Below are positions 32,194 to 41,073 of a DNA stretch of 64,000 nucleotides, one piece after another; position 1 is the stretch's first letter; each line of letters opens with the position of its first letter. The stretch is from assembly GCF_028209625.1 (NCBI RefSeq), contig NZ_JAQLDU010000003.1, positions 40,112-104,111 of the forward strand. Direction: 5' to 3'. The notes beneath the pieces were generated by a model. That model searched no databases. It was not told the DNA's origin and saw only the letters and a program-made list of their open reading frames with translations. Made by a program: the position numbers and the translations under genes. Source of the stretch: Collinsella aerofaciens (GTDB lineage: Bacteria > Actinomycetota > Coriobacteriia > Coriobacteriales > Coriobacteriaceae).

Positions 32194-33007
32194 CTGGCTT
32201 ACGGTCGAGCAGCGTTACGAGCCCGCGGGGGCTCGGCATCGTGTGATGCAAAAGAATGTCCTGCACCTGGCGAGCCTGCTTGAGCGGGTTCGCCTGGGTG
32301 GAGGCGCGCACGAGGGCGGGTCGATGGTCGACCGCGCCCTTTCTTGCGTTTCGGCTCCGGTGCGCCTGTTAGGGATGTTCGTTTGCGTCCTGTGCGTGTG
32401 TCTGACGCAAAGCCCGCTGTACCTGATGTTGATGGCGGCGATCGCGTTGGTGCTGGTCGCGGTGCGCCCCGTACGCGGGCTGCGCGCTACCTTTGTGCCG
32501 GCGTTGGCTGCCGCGGGGTTTGCCGTGGTTCTGGCGCTGCCTGCCCTGCTGCTGGGTGCTTCTGCCACGGGCGCCATGCTCAAGATTGCACTCAAGACGT
32601 TCATTAACGTGTCGCTGGTGCTGGGTGTTTCGTGGACGCTCACCTGGAGCCGCATGTCGGCGGCGCTCAAGATGCTGCATCTACCCGACGAAGTTATCTT
32701 TACGTTTGATATGGCGCTCAAACACATCGAGGTGCTGGGACGCACGGCGCACGATCTGTGCGAATCGGTCATGCTGCGCAGCGTGGGTCGTGCACCTGCG
32801 GGTTTTTCGCGCACCGACTCGCTGGCGGGTATCATGGGCATGACGTTTATCAAGGCGATGGAATGCAGCCGCGCGATGGACGAGGCTATGCTTTGCCGCG
32901 GCTTTGCCGGTGCGTATCCGGCACCCGCGCGCGCCGGGTTTGGCTGGCGTGATGCGGTCTATGCGGCCGTCGTGGTGCTGCTCGCCGTGTTGTGCGCGGT
33001 GCTGTAG
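32165..33007 (+). CDS. ECF transporter T component (CbiQ-like)
   Basis: A 280-residue membrane coupling protein that links the substrate-binding component to the ATPase. Several hydrophobic helices (FVCVLCVCLTQSPLYLMLMA and following) are followed by the cytoplasmic coupling helices with the Ala-Arg-Gly-type signatures in variant form (CESVMLRSVGRAPAGFSRT and AMDEAMLCRGFAG). The start is either GTG 32165, with AAGGAA 5 bases upstream, or ATG 32171; both overlap the end of the CbiM-like gene by more than 20 bases, implying coupled translation. The stop overlaps the open frame of the ATPase gene. Confidence 0.83.
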   Translation: MLMAIAELPSWLTVEQRYEPAGARHRVMQKNVLHLASLLERVRLGGGAHEGGSMVDRALSCVSAPVRLLGMFVCVLCVCLTQSPLYLMLMAAIALVLVAVRPVRGLRATFVPALAAAGFAVVLALPALLLGASATGAMLKIALKTFINVSLVLGVSWTLTWSRMSAALKMLHLPDEVIFTFDMALKHIEVLGRTAHDLCESVMLRSVGRAPAGFSRTDSLAGIMGMTFIKAMECSRAMDEAMLCRGFAGAYPAPARAGFGWRDAVYAAVVVLLAVLCAVL

Positions 33008-33051
33008 CGCGGGCGGCCGAGCCGTCGATGTGGATAGGGAAGGGCGACGTT

Positions 33052-33822
33052 TTGGCAAACGATACGAATGGCGTGATGGGCGCGAGCGGTGCTACTGGCG
33101 CCAAGAGCGTGCCGCTCATCGAGTTTCGCGACGTGGTGTTCTCCTATGCGAGGCATACGGTTGTCGATGGTGTGTCGCTGCAGGTCGATCGTGGTGAACT
33201 CGTTGCCCTACTCGGTCCCAACGGCTGCGGTAAGACGACGATTATGCGCCTTATCAACGGTCTTGAACTAGCGGACGCGGGTGCGTACCTGTTTGACGGG
33301 CACGTGATCGATGCGGCATATCTCAAGGATTCCGCAGCCGCTCAGCGTTTTCATCAGCGCGTGGGCTTTGTGTTCCAGAATGCCGATGCGCAGCTCTTTT
33401 GCGCTACGGTGGGCGAGGAGGTCGCGTTTGGTCCCGCGCAGATGGGGCTGCCGGCAGACGAGCTCGAGCGCCGCGTGCGCGATGCCATGGAGCTGTTCCA
33501 GGTTGCCGATCTGGTCGATGCCTCGCCCTATCAGCTTTCGGGCGGGCAAAAGAAGCGCGTTGCGCTGGCTGCGGTGGTGTCGATGAACCCCGATATCCTA
33601 GTGCTCGATGAGCCCACCAACGGGCTCGATGAGGACTCGTGCGACATCGTAGTCAACTTTTTGCTGGCCTACGTTGCTGCCGGTAAGACGGTTTTGATGA
33701 GTACGCACCATCAAGATTTGGTGCGCCGCCTGGAGGCCCGTGCCATCTATATCGATCGATATCACCATGTGGTCGAGGCGCCCGTGCCGTCGTATGGAAC
33801 CGAAAGCGGTGCTGCGGAATAG
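33052..33822 (+). CDS. ECF transporter ATPase (CbiO-like)
   Basis: A 256-residue ABC ATPase powering the metal transporter. Walker A is GPNGCGKTT, the Q-loop is FVFQNADAQLFCATV (typical of ECF/CbiO ATPases), the signature LSGGQKKR, Walker B ILVLDEPTNGLD, and the switch His is in MSTHHQDL. The start is proposed as TTG 33052, which has GGGAAGGG 7 bases upstream; an in-frame ATG at 33028 has no ribosome binding site. A single ATPase gene suggests a homodimer, as in CbiMNQO systems. Confidence 0.9.
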   Translation: MANDTNGVMGASGATGAKSVPLIEFRDVVFSYARHTVVDGVSLQVDRGELVALLGPNGCGKTTIMRLINGLELADAGAYLFDGHVIDAAYLKDSAAAQRFHQRVGFVFQNADAQLFCATVGEEVAFGPAQMGLPADELERRVRDAMELFQVADLVDASPYQLSGGQKKRVALAAVVSMNPDILVLDEPTNGLDEDSCDIVVNFLLAYVAAGKTVLMSTHHQDLVRRLEARAIYIDRYHHVVEAPVPSYGTESGAAE

Positions 33823-33900
33823 TTGCTGCGTAGGGTATGTATGGCCGCCTGTGCGACTCTGCCGTGATGGTATAGTTAACCAGGTTTTATGGGGGTGGCT

Positions 33901-34749
33901 ATGCCAAGTTGGAACATTCATATCGCTCAAACGGAGCGCTTGCTGGCACGTGCTAGCGTGCTTGCCGATAGCGTGCGCGACCGCAATGCCTTTTTGTTTG
34001 GCTGCGTGATTCCGGATATCTTCGTGGGCTATATGGTCCCTGGCATCGCCGATCCCATTCCGTATCGCATTACGCACTTTGCAAAGCCCGAGCCTATCCC
34101 TAAGCCGCGCGAGCACGAGTTCTGGGATACCTATGTGGCGCCGCTGCTTAAAGGCGCACCCGCGGGCGAACCTGCTGAGGCTACCTCGATTGTCGAGGAG
34201 CGCGAGCGACTGAACCGCGTGCACTATCCTCAGCGCTACAGGGATGCCGAGCCGGTTGTCGGTCCCGGCGCCTGTGAGTTCTCGCTTGCGTCCGAAGATG
34301 TGGCGCAGTCGCTGCTCGATTTAACGCTGGGCGTCTGGTCGCATCTGGTGGCCGACACGGTATGGAACACGCGTGTGAACCAGTATCTGGAAGCACACGG
34401 CGGCAAGCCGTGCGAGGAATTCCGCATTAAAAAGCAGGGCGATTTTGACTGGTTTGGCAAGACGCTGGGCATCGTTTCCATTCCGCGTGCGACCGATCGC
34501 CTCTATACCGCTGCGACGCGTTTTGGGCAGTATCCCATCCATAAAGAATATGTGCTCAAGACTATCGGCGTCATGCACGAGATTGTACGCGAAAACCCCG
34601 GCGAGCCCGATCATCCGCCGTATCGCCTGCTAACCGAGGAGTTTTTCGATGCAACGTTTACCGAGGTCATCGAGCTGACCGAGGCGGGATTTGCGGCTCG
34701 CGTTGCTGCTTCTGACGTTCCCGCAGTCCCCCTGATCGCTAGCTGCTAG
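33901..34749 (+). CDS. Zinc-dependent phospholipase C-like hypothetical protein
   Basis: A 282-residue protein beginning MPSWNIHIAQTERLL, the start typical of the zinc-dependent phospholipase C/S1-P1-like family, where early His residues bind metal; DLTLGVWSHLVADTVWNTRV supplies further conserved His/Asp. No signal peptide is seen, so an intracellular role is likely, and phospholipase activity is only a family guess. GGGGGTGG lies just before ATG 33901; an ATG at 33889 is a weaker start. The stop overlaps the stop of the convergent neighbour by 4 bases. Confidence 0.7.
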   Translation: MPSWNIHIAQTERLLARASVLADSVRDRNAFLFGCVIPDIFVGYMVPGIADPIPYRITHFAKPEPIPKPREHEFWDTYVAPLLKGAPAGEPAEATSIVEERERLNRVHYPQRYRDAEPVVGPGACEFSLASEDVAQSLLDLTLGVWSHLVADTVWNTRVNQYLEAHGGKPCEEFRIKKQGDFDWFGKTLGIVSIPRATDRLYTAATRFGQYPIHKEYVLKTIGVMHEIVRENPGEPDHPPYRLLTEEFFDATFTEVIELTEAGFAARVAASDVPAVPLIASC

Positions 34750-35819
34750 CCGGCCGGCTTGACAGTGAATAGCTCAACCCAATCGACAAATAGCTCTTGC
34801 CGCAGGGTATCTTCGGCAGTACGCTCCTGTTTGGTCTTTGGGGTGTAGGGAAGCCCAGCCTTTTTATGGATGAGCTCGGTTATGTGGTCGAAGCTTTTCT
34901 TATCCTTAATCTGGTCATAGGTGATTTGGATGACGTCGTAGCCCATGCTCGTGAGTGCGGTGGCACGTTCGGCATCGGAGAGGCTCGCGGCTTCGCTGTC
35001 GTGGGCTAAGCGGCCTTGACATTCCAGAATGACGCCCATGCTGTCGGTGGCGCTTTCGATGAGGATATCGGCGTAACAGCAGGTTTTGTTATACAGCGAA
35101 CGTGCAGCTTCGCTGAGCGGGATGCGCGCGTTATTGGTGATGTCGATGCCCAAGCCGCCCTCGTCGCGGGGGAGCGAGATGAGTATGGACGTCTGGACTT
35201 CGAAGGGCGAGGCGGTCTGCCCCGTCATGTGCTCGGCCGCCCAACGCAGTTGTTTGACGCCGCGCAGGCCTGCGGCTTGCTTGGCGAACGCGGCGATATC
35301 CGTTGCGGTAAGAAGCGGCGTGCGCTTCCACAAGTTGGTGTCATTGCCCTTGGTGTCGTTAACTCGCTCCCAGCCGCAGTTGGGCGGAATGAGCTTAAGC
35401 GAAATAGCTTCATCGAGTTGTTGTCGCGTTCGCTCGCAGGGCTTAAACACTGCAAAGGAGCCGCACATCTCGTAGCAAGCCATGAGTAACTGGCTGCGTG
35501 AGACCTGCGTGGCAAGGCTGAGCAGCGTGAACTCCGGTGAAGTGACATCAAACCCATGCTCAGTCTGCCTAAACGACCCAGGAGGCGGCTCTTGGGTCAG
35601 GAGGTGCGATTTAAACAGGCTTCGCGACCCGGATTGTGCCCGAGTGAATACAAGCCTGTGAAGCGGTGTGTGAAGCAGGTCTTTTACAACTGCATGACTT
35701 CCGAGGCCGCAACATCTGCGATCCATATTGCCAAGGCTAATGGCGGGGTAAAGGCCTAATACCTGCGGCGGGATACGGTGATAGTAAAAAGCGGATTGAC
35801 CGCATAGCGTCAGGTCCAT
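34746..35819 (-). CDS. Endonuclease-like (DUF559/AbiEi-type) hypothetical protein
   Basis: A 357-residue protein. Its N-terminal part (LCGQSAFYYHRIPPQVLG, then TSPEFTLLSLATQVSRSQLL) is like the C-terminal region of AbiEi-type antitoxins fused to nuclease domains. The C-terminal third resembles a PD-(D/E)XK or Vsr-like core: YADILIESATDSMGVILECQ, then a VIQITYDQI segment. The expected pattern D-x(n)-E-x-Q is visible but activity is unproven. Such genes are frequent in Collinsella-type genomes in many divergent copies. GGAGG is 8 bases before ATG 35819. It may belong to a defence or toxin-antitoxin context; no partner gene is adjacent. Confidence 0.6.
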   Translation of the reverse strand: MDLTLCGQSAFYYHRIPPQVLGLYPAISLGNMDRRCCGLGSHAVVKDLLHTPLHRLVFTRAQSGSRSLFKSHLLTQEPPPGSFRQTEHGFDVTSPEFTLLSLATQVSRSQLLMACYEMCGSFAVFKPCERTRQQLDEAISLKLIPPNCGWERVNDTKGNDTNLWKRTPLLTATDIAAFAKQAAGLRGVKQLRWAAEHMTGQTASPFEVQTSILISLPRDEGGLGIDITNNARIPLSEAARSLYNKTCCYADILIESATDSMGVILECQGRLAHDSEAASLSDAERATALTSMGYDVIQITYDQIKDKKSFDHITELIHKKAGLPYTPKTKQERTAEDTLRQELFVDWVELFTVKPAG

Positions 35820-35872
35820 GATATCCTCCTGGTCGAAATGTGCTTTTGGACCGTGCGATGCCAGCGTCAATC

Positions 35873-35996
35873 CGGAAGTATGCGGCAAAATCTGAATCCT
35901 ATGAGCAGACCTGGCTTTTAAGGCCAGTTTATCAGGCATTTTGTTGCGAAAAAACAGGGCGTGCTCGGGGGTCTCAGAATTTGCCGCATACTTCCG
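35873..35996. repeat. MITE-like 124-bp element with 23-bp inverted ends
   Basis: CGGAAGTATGCGGCAAAATC (35873 on) and its inverse ending at 35996 form 23-bp arms with one mismatch. Just inside and outside them GACCTGG/CCAGGTC sequences pair too. The gap 35820-36241 holds this element and the pyruvate kinase terminator; no gene was seen. Confidence 0.78.
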
Positions 35997-36177
35997 AAAA
36001 CCAGGTCGATCTGGCTCCTGCTAAAACGATTTAGCAGCGTCGGGTAAGGTGTGGTTTCGCCATCGGGCGAACATTTCCGCAGCAAGAAAGTTCATTTTTA
36101 GGGCTTGGAGGGGCGATTTGGACTCATTTGGTAAAGAAATGAGTGCGTGTCATGCTGTGCAGTGGGCACTGGCACAG

Positions 36178-36214
36178 AAAAAGGGCCCGGAAGGCGAAGC
36201 CTTCCGGGCCCTTT
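36178..36214 (-). terminator. Terminator of pyruvate kinase
   Basis: AAAGGGCCCGGAAGGC pairs perfectly with GCCTTCCGGGCCCTTT, with T's on the minus strand, 28 bases after the pyk stop. Confidence 0.92.
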
Positions 36215-36241
36215 GCAATGCAGTGTGCTTGCAAGTGTGAT

Positions 36242-37702
36242 TTAGCGCACCTGAGCGACGTAAGCGACGTTGGTCGAGGAGACCTTGTCCTCGAGCTGGA
36301 CGCTCATGCGGGGATCGCCGGCGGTGGCGACGGTCAAATCGCCGGCCTCGACGTAGCCGAGCTCCTTAGCGGTCTCGATCGCCTTGACGATCGTGCCGTT
36401 GACGGTGCCCTGGGTAATCTCGGCCTGATGCGGGATAACGCCCCAGTACATGATCATCTGCTGGACGGCCCACTCGTGGCGGGAGAACGCGCAGATCGGC
36501 ATGTTGGGACGGAAGTGCGAGATCAGGCGAGCGGTACGACCGGTGGTCGTCGGCACGGTGATGCACTTGGCGCCAACGGTGGTAGCCATGTTCACAGCGG
36601 ACATACCCACAACGTTGTTGACGACGCGGGTGCCGTGAGCATCGGCCGGAACCTCGAGCGGAGCGTGGGCCGGGAGGTACTTCTCGGTCTCGAGAGCAAT
36701 GCTGGCCTGCATCTTGACGGCCTCGACCGGGTACTTACCGGCAGCGGACTCGCCAGAGAGCATAACGGCGTCGGTGCCGTCGTAGATGGCGTTAGCAACG
36801 TCGGCAACCTCGGCGCGCGTCGGGCGCGGGTTCTGCTGCATGGAGTCGAGCATCTGCGTAGCAGTGATGACGGGCTTGTAGGCCGCGTTGCACTTGGCGA
36901 TGATCTCCTTCTGGATGTGGGGAACGAGCTCGGGCTTGATCTCGATGCCCAGGTCGCCACGGGCGACCATGATGCCGTCGGAAGCCTCGAGAATCTCGTC
37001 GAAGTTCTCGACGCCCAAGGCGCACTCGATCTTCGGGAAGATCGTCACGTGCTCGCCGCCGTTCTCGCGGCAAAGCTCGCGGATGCCGCGGACGGACTCG
37101 CCGTCACGGATGAAGGAAGCGGCGATGTAGTCGATGTTCTCGGTCAGGCCAAAGAGGATGTCCTGACGATCGCGCTCGGTGATGGCGGGCAGCGAGATGT
37201 TGACGTTGGGCATGTTGACGCCCTTGCGCTCGCCGATCAGGCCGTCGTTCTTAACGACGCAGGTCATGTCCTGGCCACTGACGGACTCGACCTCGAGGGC
37301 AACCAGGCCGTCATCGATCAGGATGAGGGAGCCCTTCTCGACCTCGGAGGGCAGAGCCAGGTAGTCGAGGGAGATGTGCTCAGCGGTGCCGTGGAAATCC
37401 TCGGACGTGGGCTGAGCGGTGACGACGATCTTATCGCCGGTCTTGACGGCAACCTTCTTGCCGTCGACCAGAAGGCCGGTGCGGACCTCGGGGCCCTTGG
37501 TGTCGAGCAGGATGCCGACAGGCAGACCGAGCTCCTTGGAAATACGGCGGACGCGCTCGATGCGACCGTGGTGCTCGTCGTAGGAGCCGTGCGAGAAGTT
37601 AAAACGGGCGACGTTCATGCCCGCCTTGATCATCTCGCGGATGGTCTCGTCGCTATCGCAGGCGGGACCCATGGTGCATACAATCTTAGTGCGCTTGTAC
37701 AT
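36242..37702 (-). CDS. pyk: Pyruvate kinase
   Basis: Converts phosphoenolpyruvate and ADP to pyruvate and ATP, the last step of glycolysis. The 486-residue protein has KIVCTMGPACDS, the substrate/K+ region MNVARFNFSHGSYDEHHGRI, KGPEVRTG, catalytic-loop FPKIECALGVENFDEILEAS and the signature GTDAVMLSGESAAGKYP, plus a full C-terminal regulatory domain. The length is normal for bacterial PykF. GGAGG is 6 bases from the ATG at 37702. A TATAAT -10 box (minus strand, 37766-37771) lies about 65 bases upstream. It supplies pyruvate for the hydroxyacid dehydrogenase reaction. Confidence 0.97.
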   Translation of the reverse strand: MYKRTKIVCTMGPACDSDETIREMIKAGMNVARFNFSHGSYDEHHGRIERVRRISKELGLPVGILLDTKGPEVRTGLLVDGKKVAVKTGDKIVVTAQPTSEDFHGTAEHISLDYLALPSEVEKGSLILIDDGLVALEVESVSGQDMTCVVKNDGLIGERKGVNMPNVNISLPAITERDRQDILFGLTENIDYIAASFIRDGESVRGIRELCRENGGEHVTIFPKIECALGVENFDEILEASDGIMVARGDLGIEIKPELVPHIQKEIIAKCNAAYKPVITATQMLDSMQQNPRPTRAEVADVANAIYDGTDAVMLSGESAAGKYPVEAVKMQASIALETEKYLPAHAPLEVPADAHGTRVVNNVVGMSAVNMATTVGAKCITVPTTTGRTARLISHFRPNMPICAFSRHEWAVQQMIMYWGVIPHQAEITQGTVNGTIVKAIETAKELGYVEAGDLTVATAGDPRMSVQLEDKVSSTNVAYVAQVR

Positions 37703-37996
37703 TCAGACCTCCATCTGACATCGTCTTGCGCTGATAGATAAACCATAAGAAATAAAACCGAGATGATTATAACGAAATGCCGACCGAATACCCCAAAAAA
37801 TCGACCGTATGCCGAAATGGAAGTTCATTTTTTGCGGGAAAAACGGTATATGAAAAATCTTTACCAACCACTCCAACCGCTGCTATCTGGGCGATATGTC
37901 AGTTTGGCGATGTGCCGAAGAAAAAACGTTTTACCAATGTTGAGCATCACACGGTCTGCACCGTTGCGTGCGGACCATATTTCCAAACCGATTGTT

Positions 37997-38026
37997 TTGG
38001 CTAGACGCGTCGCTTTGGGGTACCAT
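37997..38026 (+). promoter_or_regulatory. Probable promoter of the P-type ATPase gene
   Basis: TTGGCT and TACCAT are 18 bases apart. Transcription would start near 38033, just before the first hairpin of the structured leader. The rest of the gap from 37703 to here holds the pyk promoter and nothing else recognisable. Confidence 0.5.
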
Positions 38027-38040
38027 AGCTCCACTATCAA

Positions 38041-38137
38041 CTGCCGCTCAGCACGGCAGCCTTGATGAGCCCTTGCCCTTCTCCTGGGAATTATGATCGG
38101 GCATCAATCTGCTGAGTGGCCCGAATCCCAGGAGGGG
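38041..38137 (+). ncRNA. Candidate kissing-loop riboswitch leader burying the ribosome binding site
   Basis: Hairpin 1: CTGCCG/CGGCAG (38041-38059) with 7-base loop CTCAGCA. Hairpin 2: CTCCTGGGA (38081-38089) with TCCCAGGAG (38126-38134), then TCGGGC with GCCCGA (38097-38102 and 38119-38124). Its 16-base loop contains TGCTGAG (38110-38116), fully complementary to loop 1. A further ATCAA in loop 2 can pair with TTGAT at 38062-38066. The 3' strand of hairpin 2 includes the Shine-Dalgarno AGGAGGGG of the ATPase gene, so the fold should block translation. No known riboswitch class was recognised. Confidence 0.6.
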
Positions 38138-38144
38138 ACTCTAT

Positions 38145-40826
38145 ATGCAAAAGGAATACCTGTCCGCCGCGGCGGAGGTGCTCAGCGACCAAGGTGTCGA
38201 TGAGAACCTCGGCCTGAGCAACGACGAGGCGTCGTCGCGTCTCGCCAAGACAGGCCCTAACAAGCTCGAGGAAGCCGAAAAGACACCGCTGTGGAAGCGC
38301 TTCTTTGAGCAGATGGCAGACCCCATGGTCATCATGCTGATCGCGGCCGCGGTTATCAGCGCGCTTACGGGCATGGTCAAGGGCGAGGCGGACTTTGCCG
38401 ATGTTGCCATCATCATGTTCGTCGTTATCGTCAACTCGGTGCTGGGCGTGGTCCAGGAAGCCAAGAGCGAGGAGGCCCTCGAGGCCCTGCAGGAGATGAG
38501 TGCGGCGCAGTCCAAGGTGCTACGCGACGGCAAGCTCGTGCACCTGCCGAGCGCCGAGCTCGTGCCCGGCGACGTGATCATGCTCGAGGCGGGCGACTCC
38601 GTCCCGGCCGACTGCCGCGTGCTCGAGAGCGCCACGATGAAGATCGAAGAGGCCGCGCTCACCGGCGAGTCCGTGCCCGTCGAGAAGCATGCCAACGTGA
38701 TCGAGCTCGCCGCCGGCACCGACGACGTGCCGCTCGGCGACCGTAAGAACATGTGCTATATGGGCTCCACCGTCGTGTACGGCCGTGGTCGCGCCGTCGT
38801 GGTCGGCACCGGCATGAACACCGAGATGGGCAAGATCGCCGGCGCCCTGGCCGAGGCCAAGGAAGAGCTCACGCCGCTGCAGGTGAAGCTCGCCGAGCTC
38901 AGCCGCATCCTTACCATTATGGTGATCGTCATCTGCGTCGTGATCTTTGGCGTTGACATCCTCCGCCACGGCGCGGGCAATGTCCTCACCGACCCGACTG
39001 CCCTGCTCGACACCTTTATGGTCGCCGTCTCGCTTGCCGTCGCTGCCATTCCCGAGGGCCTGGTCGCCGTCGTGACCATCGTCCTTTCGCTCGGCGTGAC
39101 CAAGATGGCCAAGCGCCAGGCGATTATCCGCAAGCTCTCTGCCGTCGAGACCCTTGGCTGCACGCAGACCATCTGCTCCGACAAGACCGGTACCCTTACC
39201 CAGAACAAGATGACCGTCGTCAAGCACGAGCTCGCTGCGCCCAAGGAGAAGTTCCTGGCCGGCATGGCGCTGTGCTCCGATGCTCAGTGGGACGAGGAGC
39301 TGGGCGAGGCCGTGGGCGAGCCGACTGAGTGCGCGCTCGTCAACGACGCCGGCAAGGCGGGCCTCACTGGCCTGACTGCCGAGCATCCGCGCGTGGGCGA
39401 GGCCCCGTTTGACTCGGGCCGCAAGATGATGTCCGTGGTCGTCGAGACCCTGGATGGCGAGTACGAGCAGTACACCAAGGGTGCGCCCGACGTGGTGATC
39501 GGCCTGTGCACCCATATCTACGAGGGCGATAAGGTCGTCCCCCTGACCGAGGAGCGCCGCGCCGAGCTCGTGGCGGCCAACAAGGCCATGGCCGACGAGG
39601 CCCTGCGCGTACTGGCGCTGGCAAGCCGCACCTACACCGAGGTTCCCGACGACTGCAGCCCCGCTGCGCTCGAGCATGACCTGGTCTTCTGTGGCCTGTC
39701 CGGCATGATCGACCCGGTCCGTCCCGAGGTGGCCGACGCTATCCACGAGGCGCACGACGCCGGTATCCGCACCGTCATGATCACGGGCGACCACATCGAC
39801 ACCGCCGTGGCCATCGCCAAGCAGCTGGGCATCGTCGCCGATCGCAGCCAGGCCATCACCGGTGCCGACCTCGATCGCATGAGCGACGAGGAACTCGACG
39901 CGCACATCGAGGACTACGGCGTGTACGCCCGCGTCCAGCCCGAGCACAAGACACGCATCGTCGAGGCTTGGAAGTCGCGCGACCAGATCGTGGCCATGAC
40001 GGGCGATGGCGTCAACGACGCCCCGTCCATCAAGCGCGCCGACATTGGCGTTGGTATGGGCATCACCGGTACCGACGTCACCAAGAACGTCGCCGACATG
40101 GTACTTGCCGATGACAACTTCGCTACCATCATCGGCGCCTGCGAAGAGGGTCGTCGCATCTACGACAACATCCGCAAGGTCATCCAGTTCCTGCTTTCGG
40201 CCAACCTTGCCGAGGTGTTCTCGGTGTTTATCGCCACGCTCATCGGCTTTACCATCTTCCAGCCGGTGCAGCTGCTGTGGGTGAACCTGGTCACCGACTG
40301 CTTCCCCGCGCTTGCGCTGGGCATGGAGGATGCCGAGGGCGACATCATGAAGCGCAAGCCGCGCAACGCCAAGGACGGTGTCTTTGCCGGACATATGGGT
40401 CTGGACTGCGTGGTCCAGGGCCTAATCATCACCGCGCTGGTGCTGGCGAGCTTCTTTGTGGGCGTGTACTTTGACATGGGCTACATCCACATCGCCGATA
40501 TGATCGCCGGCAATGCCGACGAGGAAGGCGTGATGATGGCGTTCATCACGCTCAACATGGTCGAGATTTTCCACTGCTTCAATATGCGCAGCCGTCGTGC
40601 GTCGCTGTTCACCATGAAGAAGCAGAACAAGTGGCTGTGGGCTTCCGCCGCGCTGGCACTGGTGCTGACGGTGATCGTGACCGTGCAGCCGACGCTTGCC
40701 GAGATGTTCTTTGGCCCCGTGACGCTTGAGCTCAAGGGCGTTGTCGCTGCCCTGGGCCTGGCCTTCCTGATCATCCCGCTGATGGAGATCTACAAGGCGA
40801 TCATGCGCGCGGTCGAAAAAGAGTAA
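38145..40826 (+). CDS. Calcium-type cation-transporting P-type ATPase (P2A)
   Basis: An 893-residue ion pump. After an N-terminal actuator region and two membrane helices comes the TGES loop (ALTGESVPVEK), then the M4 motif VAAIPEGLVAVVTIV, the phosphorylation motif CSDKTGTLTQNKM (Asp near 346), a nucleotide-binding domain (KGAPDVV), the hinge MTGDGVNDAPSIKRADIGV, and C-terminal helices including LLWVNLVTDCFPALALG. PEGL and the NxxxD in that helix are ion ligands of Ca2+-ATPases, so Ca2+ (or Mn2+) export is likely. The start has AGGAGGGG 7 bases upstream, inside the structured leader that probably regulates it. Confidence 0.93.
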   Translation: MQKEYLSAAAEVLSDQGVDENLGLSNDEASSRLAKTGPNKLEEAEKTPLWKRFFEQMADPMVIMLIAAAVISALTGMVKGEADFADVAIIMFVVIVNSVLGVVQEAKSEEALEALQEMSAAQSKVLRDGKLVHLPSAELVPGDVIMLEAGDSVPADCRVLESATMKIEEAALTGESVPVEKHANVIELAAGTDDVPLGDRKNMCYMGSTVVYGRGRAVVVGTGMNTEMGKIAGALAEAKEELTPLQVKLAELSRILTIMVIVICVVIFGVDILRHGAGNVLTDPTALLDTFMVAVSLAVAAIPEGLVAVVTIVLSLGVTKMAKRQAIIRKLSAVETLGCTQTICSDKTGTLTQNKMTVVKHELAAPKEKFLAGMALCSDAQWDEELGEAVGEPTECALVNDAGKAGLTGLTAEHPRVGEAPFDSGRKMMSVVVETLDGEYEQYTKGAPDVVIGLCTHIYEGDKVVPLTEERRAELVAANKAMADEALRVLALASRTYTEVPDDCSPAALEHDLVFCGLSGMIDPVRPEVADAIHEAHDAGIRTVMITGDHIDTAVAIAKQLGIVADRSQAITGADLDRMSDEELDAHIEDYGVYARVQPEHKTRIVEAWKSRDQIVAMTGDGVNDAPSIKRADIGVGMGITGTDVTKNVADMVLADDNFATIIGACEEGRRIYDNIRKVIQFLLSANLAEVFSVFIATLIGFTIFQPVQLLWVNLVTDCFPALALGMEDAEGDIMKRKPRNAKDGVFAGHMGLDCVVQGLIITALVLASFFVGVYFDMGYIHIADMIAGNADEEGVMMAFITLNMVEIFHCFNMRSRRASLFTMKKQNKWLWASAALALVLTVIVTVQPTLAEMFFGPVTLELKGVVAALGLAFLIIPLMEIYKAIMRAVEKE

Positions 40827-40837
40827 CGTTCCTGTCC

Positions 40838-40932
40838 GGGCCCGACCGCCTGCGGGGTTTCCACAGGCACGTCCTCGCCGCTTTGCGGTTGCGGGATGTG
40901 CCCTTAGGAAACCCCTCCCGGCGGGCGGGCCC
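40838..40932. repeat. 95-bp palindromic element, family E copy 2
   Basis: GGGCCC ends, then inverted arms through GCGGGGTTTCC/GGAAACCCC and GGCACGTCC/GGATGTGCC to a central hairpin around CGCTTTGCGG. It equals copy 1 at 30797 in length and design and follows the ATPase gene by 11 bases. Confidence 0.8.
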
Positions 40933-40992
40933 TGCGGTATCCTTGCTGGCTTTTCTCCCGTGCGGATGAAAAGGGCTGAGGGAAAGTTTGTG

Positions 40993-41026
40993 AGCTGGTC
41001 GGGCTTTGCCCGGCCAGCTCTTTTTG
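40993..41026 (+). terminator. Terminator after the ATPase gene
   Basis: AGCTGGTCGGGC pairs with GCCCGGCCAGCT around TTT and is followed by a T run, upstream of rsgA. Confidence 0.85.
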
Positions 41027-41073
41027 ATTTAAAATACCTGCTCAGTTGTGATTTTTGGTGCTGGGAGGCGTTT

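Noticed and set aside
34746..35819. A complete restriction-modification or abortive-infection system around the nuclease-like gene
   Set aside because: No methyltransferase, specificity or toxin partner lies beside it; the neighbours are a phospholipase-like gene and pyruvate kinase.
37981..38144. yybP-ykoY manganese riboswitch upstream of the P-type ATPase
   Set aside because: The conserved GGGGAGTA-type core and paired loops of that family are not present; the fold seen is a kissing-loop structure.
38520..40394. 624-codon antisense frame opposite the P-type ATPase
   Set aside because: Shadow of a highly conserved pump gene.
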